Assembly: GCA_964496505.1 (NCBI GenBank)
Contig: CAZBZV010000014.1
Location: 1 to 64,000, forward strand
Direction: 5' to 3'
DNA from: JAABVY01 sp964496505
GTDB taxonomy: Bacteria > Zixibacteria > MSB-5A5 > JAABVY01
DNA length: 64,000 nt
Position 1 is the stretch's first letter; every line of letters starts with the position of its first letter. Positions 17,561-26,453 of the stretch are shown here, in pieces. Both the position numbers and the translations under genes were made by a program. Below the pieces are notes generated by a model. The model was given only the letters and a program-made list of their open reading frames with translations, searched no databases and was not told the DNA's origin.

Positions 17561-19804
17561 CTAAACCTGCTCCTTCAGCTTCAACGCCACCACAGTCATA
17601 TCATCCTGGGGCATATCGGAAGAGGAAAAATCCATCACCTCTTTGACCACCCGGTCGGCGATCTGCTTTGCCGACATTGAGCGTATATCCTTGATAAGTT
17701 CCAGAAGGCGTTCCTCGCCGAATTGCTCGCCATCGTAATTGAAGGCCTCGTTTATACCGTCTGTATAGAAAAATACAAGGTCGCCGGGGTTCAGTTTCAA
17801 AGAATCCTGCTTATAAGTAGCCTCCTTGAAGGCTCCCATCAAAAGGCCGCCCTCGGTCAGGAAGCGATGTTCGCCGGTTTGACTGATCACTATGGGATAA
17901 TTATGTCCGGCATTGGAATACTGCATTACGTGTTTGGCCGGATCGTATTCGGCGTAAAACAGGGTAACAAATTTCTCCGCAGAGGTGGTGGTGGACATAA
18001 GAAAATTTACATTCTGCAAAATGCGTATGATCGAATCGGTATTGCGCACCTCGCTTCGAAGCATGGCCTGTATCTGCGAAACCATCAACGCCGCCGGGAT
18101 ACCCTTACCGGATACATCGGCGATGATAATGCCGGTATTGTTCTGTTTGGTCTGCAGGAAGTCATAGAAGTCGCCTCCCACATAACGGGATGGCTCCGAG
18201 TAAGCCGCCAGCTCGAAATCATCTCCGACCGGCAGAGTCTTGGGTAGAAGATCACGTTGAATCTGGCGCGCCAGAGAAAGCTCCTCCTCCAGCCTCTCCT
18301 TCTCGAGCGACTCCTGATAAAGGCGCGCATTGGACATCGCCACCACAAGCTGATTGGAAAGGATATTAAGCGTGGTGATATCCTCATAATTGTAATTATA
18401 TCCCGAAATCTTATTGGAAAGCGCGATAAAGCCCTCTAGCTCGCCTCTGTTTATAAGCGGCACAATCATCTGATAGCCCATCTTCTCAAGACTCTCGATT
18501 GTCTTCGATTTCTGCTCCGTGCCCCGGAATTCATCTATGAGCGCGGGACGGTCGCGTCTAAGAAGATTTTCTGTTAGCTCAGCTTCAGCCGAGAATTTCA
18601 TTTCAGGTGCCGGATCATTGGGCTGCGGCAGGAGAATATATTCCGGCTTATCCTCGGACCTCAGGCACAGGCGGACATTCTCAATCAACATCTCCTCCCG
18701 CAATATTCGTACAATCGACGCCTCCAGCTTATCCGGATCGAGAATCGAGGAAAGCTCGCGTGAGATTTCATCGGCTATATATCTTATATCCACCTTGCCC
18801 TTGATGAAGAATTTTTTCAGAAAATTATCGACCTGATTCATGATAGGCTGGAAGAAAATCAGCGCCAGGATGATAAAAGCAGCCGGTAAAATCGGTGTCT
18901 CCTGGCCCAGGATATCCTGAAGTATCTTGGTAAACTGCGATATAATCAGAAGATATGCGCCTACTATTATGGCTGAAGTAATAGTATATACCACCGATTG
19001 ACGAACAATCAGGCGCACATCCAGGAATTGATATCTGATTATGGCATAGATAATAGAACCATTGCCAATTGCGAGAGCAGCCACGGCCATGGCGATCTGC
19101 ACATTGGCGGCGATATGTATCCCGCTTAGATTGGGCAGCAGATACGATATCATATACAGTCCCATAGCGGACTGTATACCCCAGATCACAATCAGGGTTT
19201 GTGTCTTCAGGCGTTTATTGGAGATGTATTTAAGTCCCCGGTAGAAAAGCACCAGGGCAATGATGATATATATGATATTTATGGCCGCAAAGGTTTGCAG
19301 GTGCAGGCGTACCAGGAAGTCCAGAAGCGCCGCTATGAATCCCACGAAAAATGCAAACCTGTCGGTAACCCATCCAAAGAAGGCGACATCCGACTCGACC
19401 TGCAGGAATTCCACGATCTTGCCGGTGTCGGCGAACAGCGTAACCAGCAGGATATGAAACAGGTGGGGGATGAAAATCAGGTATTTCACCCTGGAATTGG
19501 TGGACATGATCGGATGCTCGGTGGGAAAAACAAGGGAGAATAACACCAGTTGCGGGAAAAACAGCTCCCATAGAAAGAACAGGTTCTCGTAAAAGGGTAC
19601 CTGTCCTTCGGCTGTAACGGCGGTTCTGCCCAGAAAAACGCCCAGCGCCGCGAAAAGGGGAGCCAGGCCTGCAAAGATCAGAAGCAGGCTGGTGACCCGG
19701 TTAAGGCGGCGGTAGGGATTTTCTCTGAAAATAACGGTGCCGGTGAAAAACAGAAGGGCAGAGAAAATTAAATATATTACTCCGACTAATAGCTGATAAT
19801 CCAC
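17561..19804 (-). CDS. Membrane PP2C phosphatase of RsbU/SpoIIE type with GAF domain
   Basis: 747 aa. The N-terminal third (about 1-320) carries some ten hydrophobic segments, like the 7TM-type sensor of some signalling proteins. A GAF domain follows (about 345-505), a short coiled coil (ESLEKERLEEELSLARQIQRDLLP), then the SpoIIE phosphatase (about 545-747) with VGGDFYDF, DVSGKGIPAALM and, near the end, FYTDGINEA and DMTVVALKL metal-binding motifs. It should dephosphorylate the STAS antagonist encoded at 20298-20636. It lies last in the order RsbV, RsbW, RsbU, 24 bases after the kinase gene. Confidence 0.93.
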   Translation of the reverse strand: MDYQLLVGVIYLIFSALLFFTGTVIFRENPYRRLNRVTSLLLIFAGLAPLFAALGVFLGRTAVTAEGQVPFYENLFFLWELFFPQLVLFSLVFPTEHPIMSTNSRVKYLIFIPHLFHILLVTLFADTGKIVEFLQVESDVAFFGWVTDRFAFFVGFIAALLDFLVRLHLQTFAAINIIYIIIALVLFYRGLKYISNKRLKTQTLIVIWGIQSAMGLYMISYLLPNLSGIHIAANVQIAMAVAALAIGNGSIIYAIIRYQFLDVRLIVRQSVVYTITSAIIVGAYLLIISQFTKILQDILGQETPILPAAFIILALIFFQPIMNQVDNFLKKFFIKGKVDIRYIADEISRELSSILDPDKLEASIVRILREEMLIENVRLCLRSEDKPEYILLPQPNDPAPEMKFSAEAELTENLLRRDRPALIDEFRGTEQKSKTIESLEKMGYQMIVPLINRGELEGFIALSNKISGYNYNYEDITTLNILSNQLVVAMSNARLYQESLEKERLEEELSLARQIQRDLLPKTLPVGDDFELAAYSEPSRYVGGDFYDFLQTKQNNTGIIIADVSGKGIPAALMVSQIQAMLRSEVRNTDSIIRILQNVNFLMSTTTSAEKFVTLFYAEYDPAKHVMQYSNAGHNYPIVISQTGEHRFLTEGGLLMGAFKEATYKQDSLKLNPGDLVFFYTDGINEAFNYDGEQFGEERLLELIKDIRSMSAKQIADRVVKEVMDFSSSDMPQDDMTVVALKLKEQV

Positions 19805-19828
19805 ACTCGCCTAGCGCCTTCTTATCAA

Positions 19829-20251
19829 TTACGAAGCTAATTCTTTTATGATAATCATCCGAGTTCCGCCTTCCGGTGGTTCCTCGACCTGGAGATCGTC
19901 CACAAGACTTCTGACTATAAAAATACCCCGCCCTGCTTCCTTTAAAATGTTCTCATCGGAAATCGGACTGGGTATATTCTCCGGCTTGAATCCGGGCCCC
20001 TGATCAGTTATCGAGATAGATAGGTGTTTATCGCTAAATTCAAGCTCGATTGTGACGATTTTATCCGGATTGGATTTGTTGCCGTGGATAATTGCGTTAT
20101 TGATAAGCTCGGTTGCACTTATCGCAAGATCGGCAATGCTGTCTTCATCGATGCCATGCTCCTTAAGATGGCCCTCGAGAAAGCGGTCGGCCTCGGCCAG
20201 GTGATTCTGCGAACTCGGAATTTCCAGTCTGTAACTTTTATTTTCTGACAT
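19829..20251 (-). CDS. RsbW-like anti-sigma factor Ser/Thr kinase
   Basis: 140 aa, a single HATPase_c_2 domain. The N box is ISATELINNAIIHGN (about 46-60), G1 is DQGPGF (about 83-88) and G2 is AGRGIFIVRSL. Proteins of this family phosphorylate the partner antagonist and bind a sigma factor or other target. No sigma-factor gene lies in the cluster, so the output target is elsewhere or is not a sigma factor. Confidence 0.93.
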   Translation of the reverse strand: MSENKSYRLEIPSSQNHLAEADRFLEGHLKEHGIDEDSIADLAISATELINNAIIHGNKSNPDKIVTIELEFSDKHLSISITDQGPGFKPENIPSPISDENILKEAGRGIFIVRSLVDDLQVEEPPEGGTRMIIIKELAS

Positions 20252-20297
20252 ATGCTCTACCAGTCGGCTGCTTTCTGCCCGAAACTGATCCTTTCAT

Positions 20298-20636
20298 CTA
20301 TCCAAACGAGCCAACCGCATCATAGGCCGAATCATAAGACTCGAAAACATTATTGAGTTTGGTTATTTCGAATAAATTGGCGACTTTCTCCGAGATATTC
20401 GACAGTTTCAGCTCGCCTTCGTTATTGCGAAGCGAAGTCATACCCGATATAAGAATTCCCAGTCCGGTCGAATTCATCCATTCCACATGACCCAGGTCGA
20501 TAACGACTTTTTTATTGTTTGCCGATATCAGCTCGTAGAGACGGTTTCTGAGTTCTGTGGCCTCGGGACCGCCCATTATCTTTCCTTCCGGTTCGAGAAT
20601 TACCACACCATCTTTTTCATGGGTGGAGATGCTCAT
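20298..20636 (-). CDS. RsbV-like anti-sigma factor antagonist (STAS domain)
   Basis: 112 aa, one STAS domain. The phosphorylation site is Ser56 in WMNSTGLGIL. Start ATG with AGGAGG six bases upstream. In the known switch the unphosphorylated form binds the RsbW-type kinase and frees its target; the phosphatase at 17561-19804 resets it. First gene of the three-gene operon. Confidence 0.95.
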   Translation of the reverse strand: MSISTHEKDGVVILEPEGKIMGGPEATELRNRLYELISANNKKVVIDLGHVEWMNSTGLGILISGMTSLRNNEGELKLSNISEKVANLFEITKLNNVFESYDSAYDAVGSFG

Positions 20637-20754
20637 CTTGCCTCCTAAGTTAAATCCACACCGATTAATACAAGAGCGTTTTAATATATCTTTTAATACG
20701 CTATGATAACAATTTGGATGGCTTTATAGTAGCAAATTTTTTAAGAAATGCAAA

Positions 20755-21183
20755 TTACTTGAAGAGGGCTTTGATCTTACCCCAGGTGGTAAGCTTGACG
20801 TTAAGAGAGGTTTTGACCTCGAGATCGACCTTCATCTGGCCCGGACGAGGATTGATAGTCGGCTCGGCTTCGCGGTCATCCACTTTTATCACAATAACAT
20901 CCGATTCCGACTGATACCCCTTCTGATCCGGATTGCCGGGATCGTATCTGGGTATAGTTAGCGAATACTGCCCGCGCTGAGTTGTTTCTGTGGAGACGAT
21001 CTTCTCGCCGTCGATATACGCTTCAATCCTGCTGCCGGCCTGCGCGTCATTTCCATTAATCGTAAGACTTCCGAATAATTCGCAGTCATTGCCCGAATCG
21101 GCTAACAATACCTGTGCCGTCAACAGAATAAGGCATAATACCAGAAGGCATCCCGCTGCCTTTTTTTGAGTAAAAGTGGCCAT
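20755..21183 (-). CDS. Small secreted protein, function unknown
   Basis: 142 aa with a clear signal peptide (about 1-28, ending VLLADS). The mature part (GSLTINGNDAQAGSRIEAYIDGE, YSLTIPRYDPGNP) looks like a carboxypeptidase-regulatory/Ig-like beta fold. No catalytic motif seen. There is no SD before the ATG, and the promoter at 21193-21221 would start transcription almost at the ATG, so the mRNA may be nearly leaderless. Confidence 0.75.
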   Translation of the reverse strand: MATFTQKKAAGCLLVLCLILLTAQVLLADSGNDCELFGSLTINGNDAQAGSRIEAYIDGEKIVSTETTQRGQYSLTIPRYDPGNPDQKGYQSESDVIVIKVDDREAEPTINPRPGQMKVDLEVKTSLNVKLTTWGKIKALFK

Positions 21184-21192
21184 ACCATATAA

Positions 21193-21221
21193 ACCATAAA
21201 GATTTGTATTATTATTGTCAA
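21193..21221 (-). promoter_or_regulatory. Sigma-70-type promoter of the small secreted protein
   Basis: On the minus strand TTGACA, 17 bases, TATGGT (four of six in the -10). The predicted start is about three bases before the ATG at 21183. Confidence 0.5.
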
Positions 21222-21248
21222 GCGAAAATTTGGTCAGAAGAGTTGACT

Positions 21249-21896
21249 TTAAACTTCTTCACAGTAATCGTTATTGACCAGGCAGAAGGAGAGATGTTCC
21301 AGCTCCATAGCCATATTTTCATTTCGCAAAGAAACTCCCTTGGGCACCTTCAGATTGATCGGTGCGAAATTCAATATGGCGCTAACATCCGCCTCAACAA
21401 TATCGTCACAAACCGCTTGAGCCTGCTGGGGCGGAACCGCTATCACTACTATTTCGATATTATTATCCTTAAGTTCCTGTGTTAGTTTGGCGACATCGCG
21501 AATGACGATTCCTTTATGATTTGAGCCGATTTTCCTTTGATCATTGTCGAACAGGAGCTTTATTTTGAATCCCTGACGGGAAAATTCCTTATACGAAACC
21601 AGGGCCGAACCGATATTTCCAATTCCGACCAGGGCAACATTCCATTCCTGATCGACGCCCAGTATCCTGGCTATTTTATCCTTCAATTCCCGTACCGGAT
21701 ATCCCAGTCCCCTCGTACCGAATGAGCCGAAAAAGGATAAATCCTTACGTACCTGAGCCGGGGTCAGATGTTCCAGACGGGCGAGGTCCTTGGATGATAC
21801 GGTCTCATAGTTGTCCTTATCGAGCTGCACCAAAGCACGATAATACCTTGAGAGGCGGGATATTGTCGATTCGGATATTCTCTTTAGTTTTCCCAA
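21249..21896 (-). CDS. rex: Redox-sensing transcriptional repressor Rex
   Basis: 215 aa. Starts at TTG 21896, four bases after AGGAGG; an upstream in-frame ATG at 21974 would lie inside the promoter and the operator would be coding, so it is rejected. N-terminal winged helix (ISESTISRLSRYYRAL, ARLEHLTPAQVRKDLSFFGSFG) and a Rossmann fold with VGIGNIGSAL. Rex represses fermentation and respiration genes when NADH/NAD+ is low and releases DNA when NADH rises. A perfect Rex operator lies upstream, implying self-regulation. Confidence 0.96.
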   Translation of the reverse strand: MGKLKRISESTISRLSRYYRALVQLDKDNYETVSSKDLARLEHLTPAQVRKDLSFFGSFGTRGLGYPVRELKDKIARILGVDQEWNVALVGIGNIGSALVSYKEFSRQGFKIKLLFDNDQRKIGSNHKGIVIRDVAKLTQELKDNNIEIVVIAVPPQQAQAVCDDIVEADVSAILNFAPINLKVPKGVSLRNENMAMELEHLSFCLVNNDYCEEV

Positions 21897-21931
21897 AATT
21901 CCTCCTAAGAAGAATGATATAGCCACCCATG

Positions 21932-21949
21932 TTGTGAAAGCTTTCACAA
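21932..21949. promoter_or_regulatory. Rex operator upstream of rex
   Basis: Perfect 18-base palindrome TTGTGAAAGCTTTCACAA, matching the known Rex box TTGTGAA-N4-TTCACAA. It begins four bases downstream of the -10, covering the transcription start. Confidence 0.93.
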
Positions 21950-21952
21950 CCA

Positions 21953-21981
21953 ATTTAATCCCCGCTTCAAACAAAAGTCAA
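21953..21981 (-). promoter_or_regulatory. Promoter of rex
   Basis: On the minus strand TTGACT (21976-21981), 17-base spacer, TTAAAT (21953-21958). The Rex operator follows immediately. Confidence 0.65.
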
Positions 21982-21984
21982 GGG

Positions 21985-22034
21985 AAAATTGAAAAATAAA
22001 AATCCTATCTAATGTATCATAATTAGATAGGATT
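21985..22034 (-). terminator. Rho-independent terminator of the YhaO/YhaN-like operon
   Basis: Perfect 13-pair stem, AATCCTATCTAAT (22001-22013) with ATTAGATAGGATT (22022-22034), 8-base loop. On the minus strand it is followed by TTTATTTTTC. Confidence 0.9.
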
Positions 22035-22120
22035 AGTTCCAAATTTATATTGGATTTTTTTGTATTATATCAAAAATTCGTAGTTAATGATATAATTTGT
22101 TATTTTTTTAGCATTCTCCG

Positions 22121-24274
22121 CTACAAAGCCTGCGCCCTTTGCACCGGCGCTTCGCTTTGTGCAAGGTTTACGGTTTTCTCCGAAAAATCACCATAATAAT
22201 CGTTGCAGGAGAATACGAAGATCTGATAATTCTCGCTGTATTGCTTCAAAATCTGAAGGGCTTTCTGCCGTCTTTCCGAGTCAAATGTCAGAAACGGCTC
22301 ATCAAAAAGCAATACCGGCTTCTTTTCCTGCGATATAATCCGAACCAGAGCCATACGTGCGGCCAGATAAAGCTGATCGCGAGTGCCGTGAGAAAGGGCG
22401 GTATCGGGATCGAGCCAGTCGTCTTTTTGCGGAGAGTATACCTCGAAACGGAGGCTCTGACGATCGAAACGCACCCGGTCGTACTTTCCGGAGGTTACCT
22501 GTTCCAGAACCTGCGAGGTCTCCTGTTCCAGAACACCGATAGATGCCTTAAGCACATCTTTGCGGGCTCTTTCAATATATTTTTTAGCCGTTTCATAGGT
22601 TTTGACCTGGTATTTTGCACGTTCGATGGCATTCTCGACGCCCTCCAGACGCTCCTCGAGCGAGGCCTGAAGTTCGCATCCTGATTCGGCAAATTCGAGC
22701 TGGCGTTTGAGGGCAATTTCAGTGCTTTCCAGATTGACCTTTTGCTTCTCGAGCGCATCCACCAAAACTACCAGCTTTTCCTTTTCATCGGCGTTCATAA
22801 CATACAGTTTTAAATCCCGCGCGGCCTCGTTTTCAACCGCTAAATCCCTGGTAACTTTCTCCAGCTCTGTCTGGAGTTCACGCAATGATTTACCGCCCAG
22901 CCAGCTTTCAAACCGCCTCATCTCGCTTTTAACCTCTTTATCCAGGTCGCGATAATGTTCGAACTTCGATTTTAAAGTGCTGATATCAGATACTTTATAT
23001 TTCTCCAAAGTGGTCTCAATCGCTACCTTGGAATCCTCCAGATCGGATTCGATCTCCTCTTGATTGGATTTTTTGAGGTTATACTGCAATTTGACGGCCC
23101 TGGCATGACTGGCCTTGCTGAACCAGAATATCGTTAATGTTATTCCCAGGACAAGACCGCCAAGAGCGCCAAAAATAAAACGGTTATCGCTCATATTCAT
23201 AACGCCCATCCAATAGCCAAATGACGCCAGCGAAATCAGAAACATAAAGGCTGCGCTAAGGCTGAGGAACATGCTGGGTTTTGCAAGAGCCAGTTTTTCT
23301 GACAGCTCTTCGACTTTGTCCTCGGCATGATTGGCTTTGCTTTCCAGATAGCGAACCTGGGCCGACTGCTGTTCGGCATAAGAGAGATCCTCGGAGTTGA
23401 TTTTTGGAAGATCGGAAAGCTCTTTTTTGAGGTCTGCTATCACTGTTTCCGAGCTCTGGATTGAGGTCACGCGATTATTCAAATCCTGAAAACGATCCTC
23501 CAAGCCCTTCAATTTCTCCTCATTTTGGATTGCTTTCTCGGCCTTCTCCATATGAGACTTCTTGGCGGCATATTCGGTTTTGATGCCTTCCAGAAGCGAC
23601 TGTGTTTCTTTGAGTTTGGTGCGGTTCTTTCCAATCAGATCGATTTCGCGCTTGGCCTTGTCGAGCTCGTAGATCAGCTCATCCCGGTTTTTCTCAAGTT
23701 TCTGGATTACACCCAGATGCTTCGTGCCCTGCTTGTTGATGTTTCGGATACTGTCCTCGATCTTGCTGATAGCTTCCGAGGCCAGAACCTCCTCCTGCCC
23801 GGCGGTTATCATACCCTCTAATTTGTCCTTGATAGCCTCGGCCGACTTGGAAACACGGCCGATCTCATCCTGACGGATCGTGGTGGTGGCCAGATAAATA
23901 TCGCGGTTGGCCATACCCAGGCCGGATTCTATGATATTCAGTATCTTCTTCCTATCTGTAACCTCGTCTCCCGTATTCTGTCGAAGAAGCGAGGTCTCTC
24001 CGCTTTCGAAATCCTTGCGAAGACGGTAAATCTGGCCCTCTATGGCAAATTCCATAGCCAGTTCGAAGGCTTTATCCGCATCCCAGCCGATCTTCTCCTT
24101 CAGCTCCTTTTTGGCGGAGCCCGGATCGGTGAAGAAAAGATCGGTGATGGCTTCGACGATGGATGATTTGCCGGCCTCGTTGGGACCTTTGATAAAGTTA
24201 ATTCCTTTGTCGAAGGTCTCCCTGAATGATCTCAGGTTTTTGTACCTGTTTAGTTCGAGCTTAGTGATCTGCAT
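22121..24274 (-). CDS. YhaN-like SMC-type ATPase with central membrane hairpin
   Basis: 717 aa from the ATG at 24274 (GAGG upstream, inside the end of the previous gene). Walker A is GPNEAGKSS (30-38); the signature LSHGTRDQLYLAARMALV and Walker B PVLLFDEPF lie near the C-terminus, separated by long coiled coils as in SbcC/Rad50. About residues 335-395 hold two hydrophobic segments (SLSAAFMFLISLASFGYW and FGALGGLVLGITLTIFWF), as in the membrane-linked B. subtilis YhaN rather than SbcC. It should work with the nuclease encoded 10 bases upstream in DNA end processing. The middle membrane segments would place this at the inner membrane. Confidence 0.88.
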   Translation of the reverse strand: MQITKLELNRYKNLRSFRETFDKGINFIKGPNEAGKSSIVEAITDLFFTDPGSAKKELKEKIGWDADKAFELAMEFAIEGQIYRLRKDFESGETSLLRQNTGDEVTDRKKILNIIESGLGMANRDIYLATTTIRQDEIGRVSKSAEAIKDKLEGMITAGQEEVLASEAISKIEDSIRNINKQGTKHLGVIQKLEKNRDELIYELDKAKREIDLIGKNRTKLKETQSLLEGIKTEYAAKKSHMEKAEKAIQNEEKLKGLEDRFQDLNNRVTSIQSSETVIADLKKELSDLPKINSEDLSYAEQQSAQVRYLESKANHAEDKVEELSEKLALAKPSMFLSLSAAFMFLISLASFGYWMGVMNMSDNRFIFGALGGLVLGITLTIFWFSKASHARAVKLQYNLKKSNQEEIESDLEDSKVAIETTLEKYKVSDISTLKSKFEHYRDLDKEVKSEMRRFESWLGGKSLRELQTELEKVTRDLAVENEAARDLKLYVMNADEKEKLVVLVDALEKQKVNLESTEIALKRQLEFAESGCELQASLEERLEGVENAIERAKYQVKTYETAKKYIERARKDVLKASIGVLEQETSQVLEQVTSGKYDRVRFDRQSLRFEVYSPQKDDWLDPDTALSHGTRDQLYLAARMALVRIISQEKKPVLLFDEPFLTFDSERRQKALQILKQYSENYQIFVFSCNDYYGDFSEKTVNLAQSEAPVQRAQAL

Positions 24275-24284
24275 ATGCAATACC

Positions 24285-25406
24285 TCAAATAGCGTCTTTA
24301 CCGGATAGGAGAGCGTACCCCAGCTTCAGGCTGTCGCGCAGCAACTCCTGTTTTTCAGGATCCTGTTCCTCTTTTATTTCCCCCGAGAGCATGCCGATAT
24401 ACTGTCCCAGAATGGTTGTCTCCGGCATATTGAGCTCGTCCAGATTCTCCGGGACCGACTGGGAGCGGTTTACCAGGTCGAGATATAAAAATGAATCGGC
24501 CATATGATCGTACAGCCGGTCGAAATCGATGAATCCGTCGGCCGGGAATATTCCGGTCAGGATTACACGTAAAAGCTTGTCCTCGCCCACATGCTTGGAA
24601 ATCTCGCGTTCCAGTTCGAGAGTGTATTTATAACTCGTGCACGGCAGTTCGATAGTATTCCATTCCAGCTTGCCCACCTGAATTTTATCGACCTGAACCT
24701 TGCCCTCGGCAAACTCAACCAATGCCGCCCAGCCGGCGTCACGCTGCTTGAACGACAGCGGTTCGGGCGAGCCGCAATAGACAGCCGGAACCTTCTGGGT
24801 CGGGGCGCGCATATGTGAATGCCAGTGTCCCAGAGCGATATAATCGAAGCCGGAGTTCTCGATCTCCTCCAGCCCGATCGGAAAATCATCCGGAGCCGAC
24901 TTGCCCGGAATCGCCAGCGAACCGTGAGCGATTGCGATATGATAACCCGGGGATGAGTCGGGAGTTAAATCCTTGAGTGGTGATTCTTTGGACCGGGTGC
25001 CCTGATTGGGATTTACGTAAAAAGTCAGACCCAGATCGGGAAAAGAAATTTTTCGCTTTTCCGGATCATTGAACAGATAAAGATTTTCCGGGCATTCATT
25101 TTCATGCAGTGTGTTGAACAGTGAGTTGTCTTCCAGGCAGTCATGGGTTCCGGGGATAACGATTGCCGGTATATCTCCCAGCCGCCCCATCTCGCGCATT
25201 GCGAAATCCAGAAGCGGTTTGGAGATACGGTTGGAATCGAAAAGATCGCCGGCCACAATAAAAGCATCGACTTTGGATTCGAGACAGATATCGATCATTT
25301 TTGTGAATGAGTCCTTAAGTGCGGCACGGACTTTGTCTCCGGATTTACCCAGACCGGCCAGTTTTATGCCCAGATGAATATCGCCGGTATGAAGTATTTT
25401 AGCCAT
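24285..25406 (-). CDS. YhaO/SbcD-like DNA exonuclease (metallophosphoesterase)
   Basis: 373 aa. Calcineurin-type motifs in order: GDIHLG (Asp9, His11), VAGDLFD, PGTHD (the GNHD position, with Thr for Asn), AHGS and LGHWHSH. These bind two Mn2+ ions and cut DNA ends in the SbcD/Mre11 family. The replacement of the GNHD Asn, normally a metal ligand, by Thr is unusual and may change activity. The gene ends next to the YhaN-like ATPase gene, its expected partner. Confidence 0.9.
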   Translation of the reverse strand: MAKILHTGDIHLGIKLAGLGKSGDKVRAALKDSFTKMIDICLESKVDAFIVAGDLFDSNRISKPLLDFAMREMGRLGDIPAIVIPGTHDCLEDNSLFNTLHENECPENLYLFNDPEKRKISFPDLGLTFYVNPNQGTRSKESPLKDLTPDSSPGYHIAIAHGSLAIPGKSAPDDFPIGLEEIENSGFDYIALGHWHSHMRAPTQKVPAVYCGSPEPLSFKQRDAGWAALVEFAEGKVQVDKIQVGKLEWNTIELPCTSYKYTLELEREISKHVGEDKLLRVILTGIFPADGFIDFDRLYDHMADSFLYLDLVNRSQSVPENLDELNMPETTILGQYIGMLSGEIKEEQDPEKQELLRDSLKLGYALLSGKDAI

Positions 25407-25558
25407 AGCATTTCCTGTTTTGTTAGTTAAAGACCTCTATAAACTTATCGGTTTATCTGCCCGGTATCTGAATGATCTCAGTCAGTTTTTTGAACAGAGG
25501 GGCTATTTTTTTGAACGGCAGCCATTTAGCTGTTTTGTACGCCGCCCGTCAGGATCCT

Positions 25559-25618
25559 GGCACGCGCAAGTCCTCATACTGCCCGTCTCCCGGGCGCACC
25601 GGGAGGTACGCCCGGCAC
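25559..25618. repeat. Intergenic palindromic repeat, family D
   Basis: Contains CCCGGGCGCACCGGGAGGT followed by ACGCCCGGCAC. A close copy lies at 28332-28395. GC-rich, hairpin-forming, between the nuclease pair and the DNRLRE lipoprotein. The rest of the 25407-25679 gap shows nothing else. Confidence 0.75.
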
Positions 25619-25679
25619 ATACGGGATAAGAAATTAATGTGCGGAGTTTGCCGTCTTATTCCGCAATACAATAATTAAA

Positions 25680-26453
25680 TCAATTATCGTGCACGACTTC
25701 CCATGAGTCCGGCCAGGAGCTTCCGCTGGCATAGCGAAGCATCAAGATTTCGGTTCCGGCCTCAAAGTCCAGATCGTTATCCGTAATCAACGGCGGTAGT
25801 GTAATGTCATCTGTCGTCTTGCCGTCAGGAAGCGTGATTTTAACCAGAAGGCGCGGAGCATGCTTCATATCGGTTGGAGTACGGTCGTTGTTATTCGAAT
25901 GGAATCCCTTTTCGATATTCATTCCGGTATTTTTCAGCCAGAAGACCTGGAAGCCCTCGAAGCTGTCCGGATCATCGAAGATTTCCCGAACAATCGTTAC
26001 GATATCATCAGACGCCGACCAGGCCTGGCTTTGCAGGTCGATCGTAAATTCCGCCGCATTCGTAAAAGCGGGCTGGTTGTTCCATGTCAGAGTCGACGGG
26101 CTCCATTCCTCATAAACCCGCTGGACGTCGATTTCCAGATCATCGGTCTGGCCATCCTCGTTTTTGCCGCCATGATAGAGTTCCAGATAGGCCTCCTCGA
26201 TTGTGGTACCTTCGGGCAGGCTAGGGATCGGAAAATGCACGAAGCTCTTCTTGGTATCATTGGCATAGGCTACACGCATATAGCCGTCCTGTCCCCAGCT
26301 GACATCGGGAGACTCATACCAGACCCATGTGTCCTTATCGGCGCCGATCCAGAGATACACCGTTCCGGTCGAGGTCGGCCCGGAGGTTGTCGATTCGCTG
26401 CACCCGGACAACATAAACATGAATAAAACAGCTATGGATATAAGGTATTTCAT
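25680..26453 (-). CDS. DNRLRE/CBM96-like lipoprotein
   Basis: 257 aa from the ATG at 26453 with AAGGAGG nine bases upstream. Lipobox LSGC with Cys18. The body has the pattern of DNRLRE (CBM96-like) domains: DTWVWYESPD near the start, KSFVHFPIPSLPEGTTIEEAYLEL, WSPSTLTWNNQP and a final LLVKI strand. These domains bind surface polysaccharide in related proteins. Likely exported and lipid-anchored; ligand unknown. Confidence 0.85.
   Translation of the reverse strand: MKYLISIAVLFMFMLSGCSESTTSGPTSTGTVYLWIGADKDTWVWYESPDVSWGQDGYMRVAYANDTKKSFVHFPIPSLPEGTTIEEAYLELYHGGKNEDGQTDDLEIDVQRVYEEWSPSTLTWNNQPAFTNAAEFTIDLQSQAWSASDDIVTIVREIFDDPDSFEGFQVFWLKNTGMNIEKGFHSNNNDRTPTDMKHAPRLLVKITLPDGKTTDDITLPPLITDNDLDFEAGTEILMLRYASGSSWPDSWEVVHDN

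Noticed and set aside
21897..21974. Longer N-terminus of Rex from the ATG at 21974
   Set aside because: It would place the promoter and Rex operator in coding sequence and gives 26 residues not found in Rex proteins.
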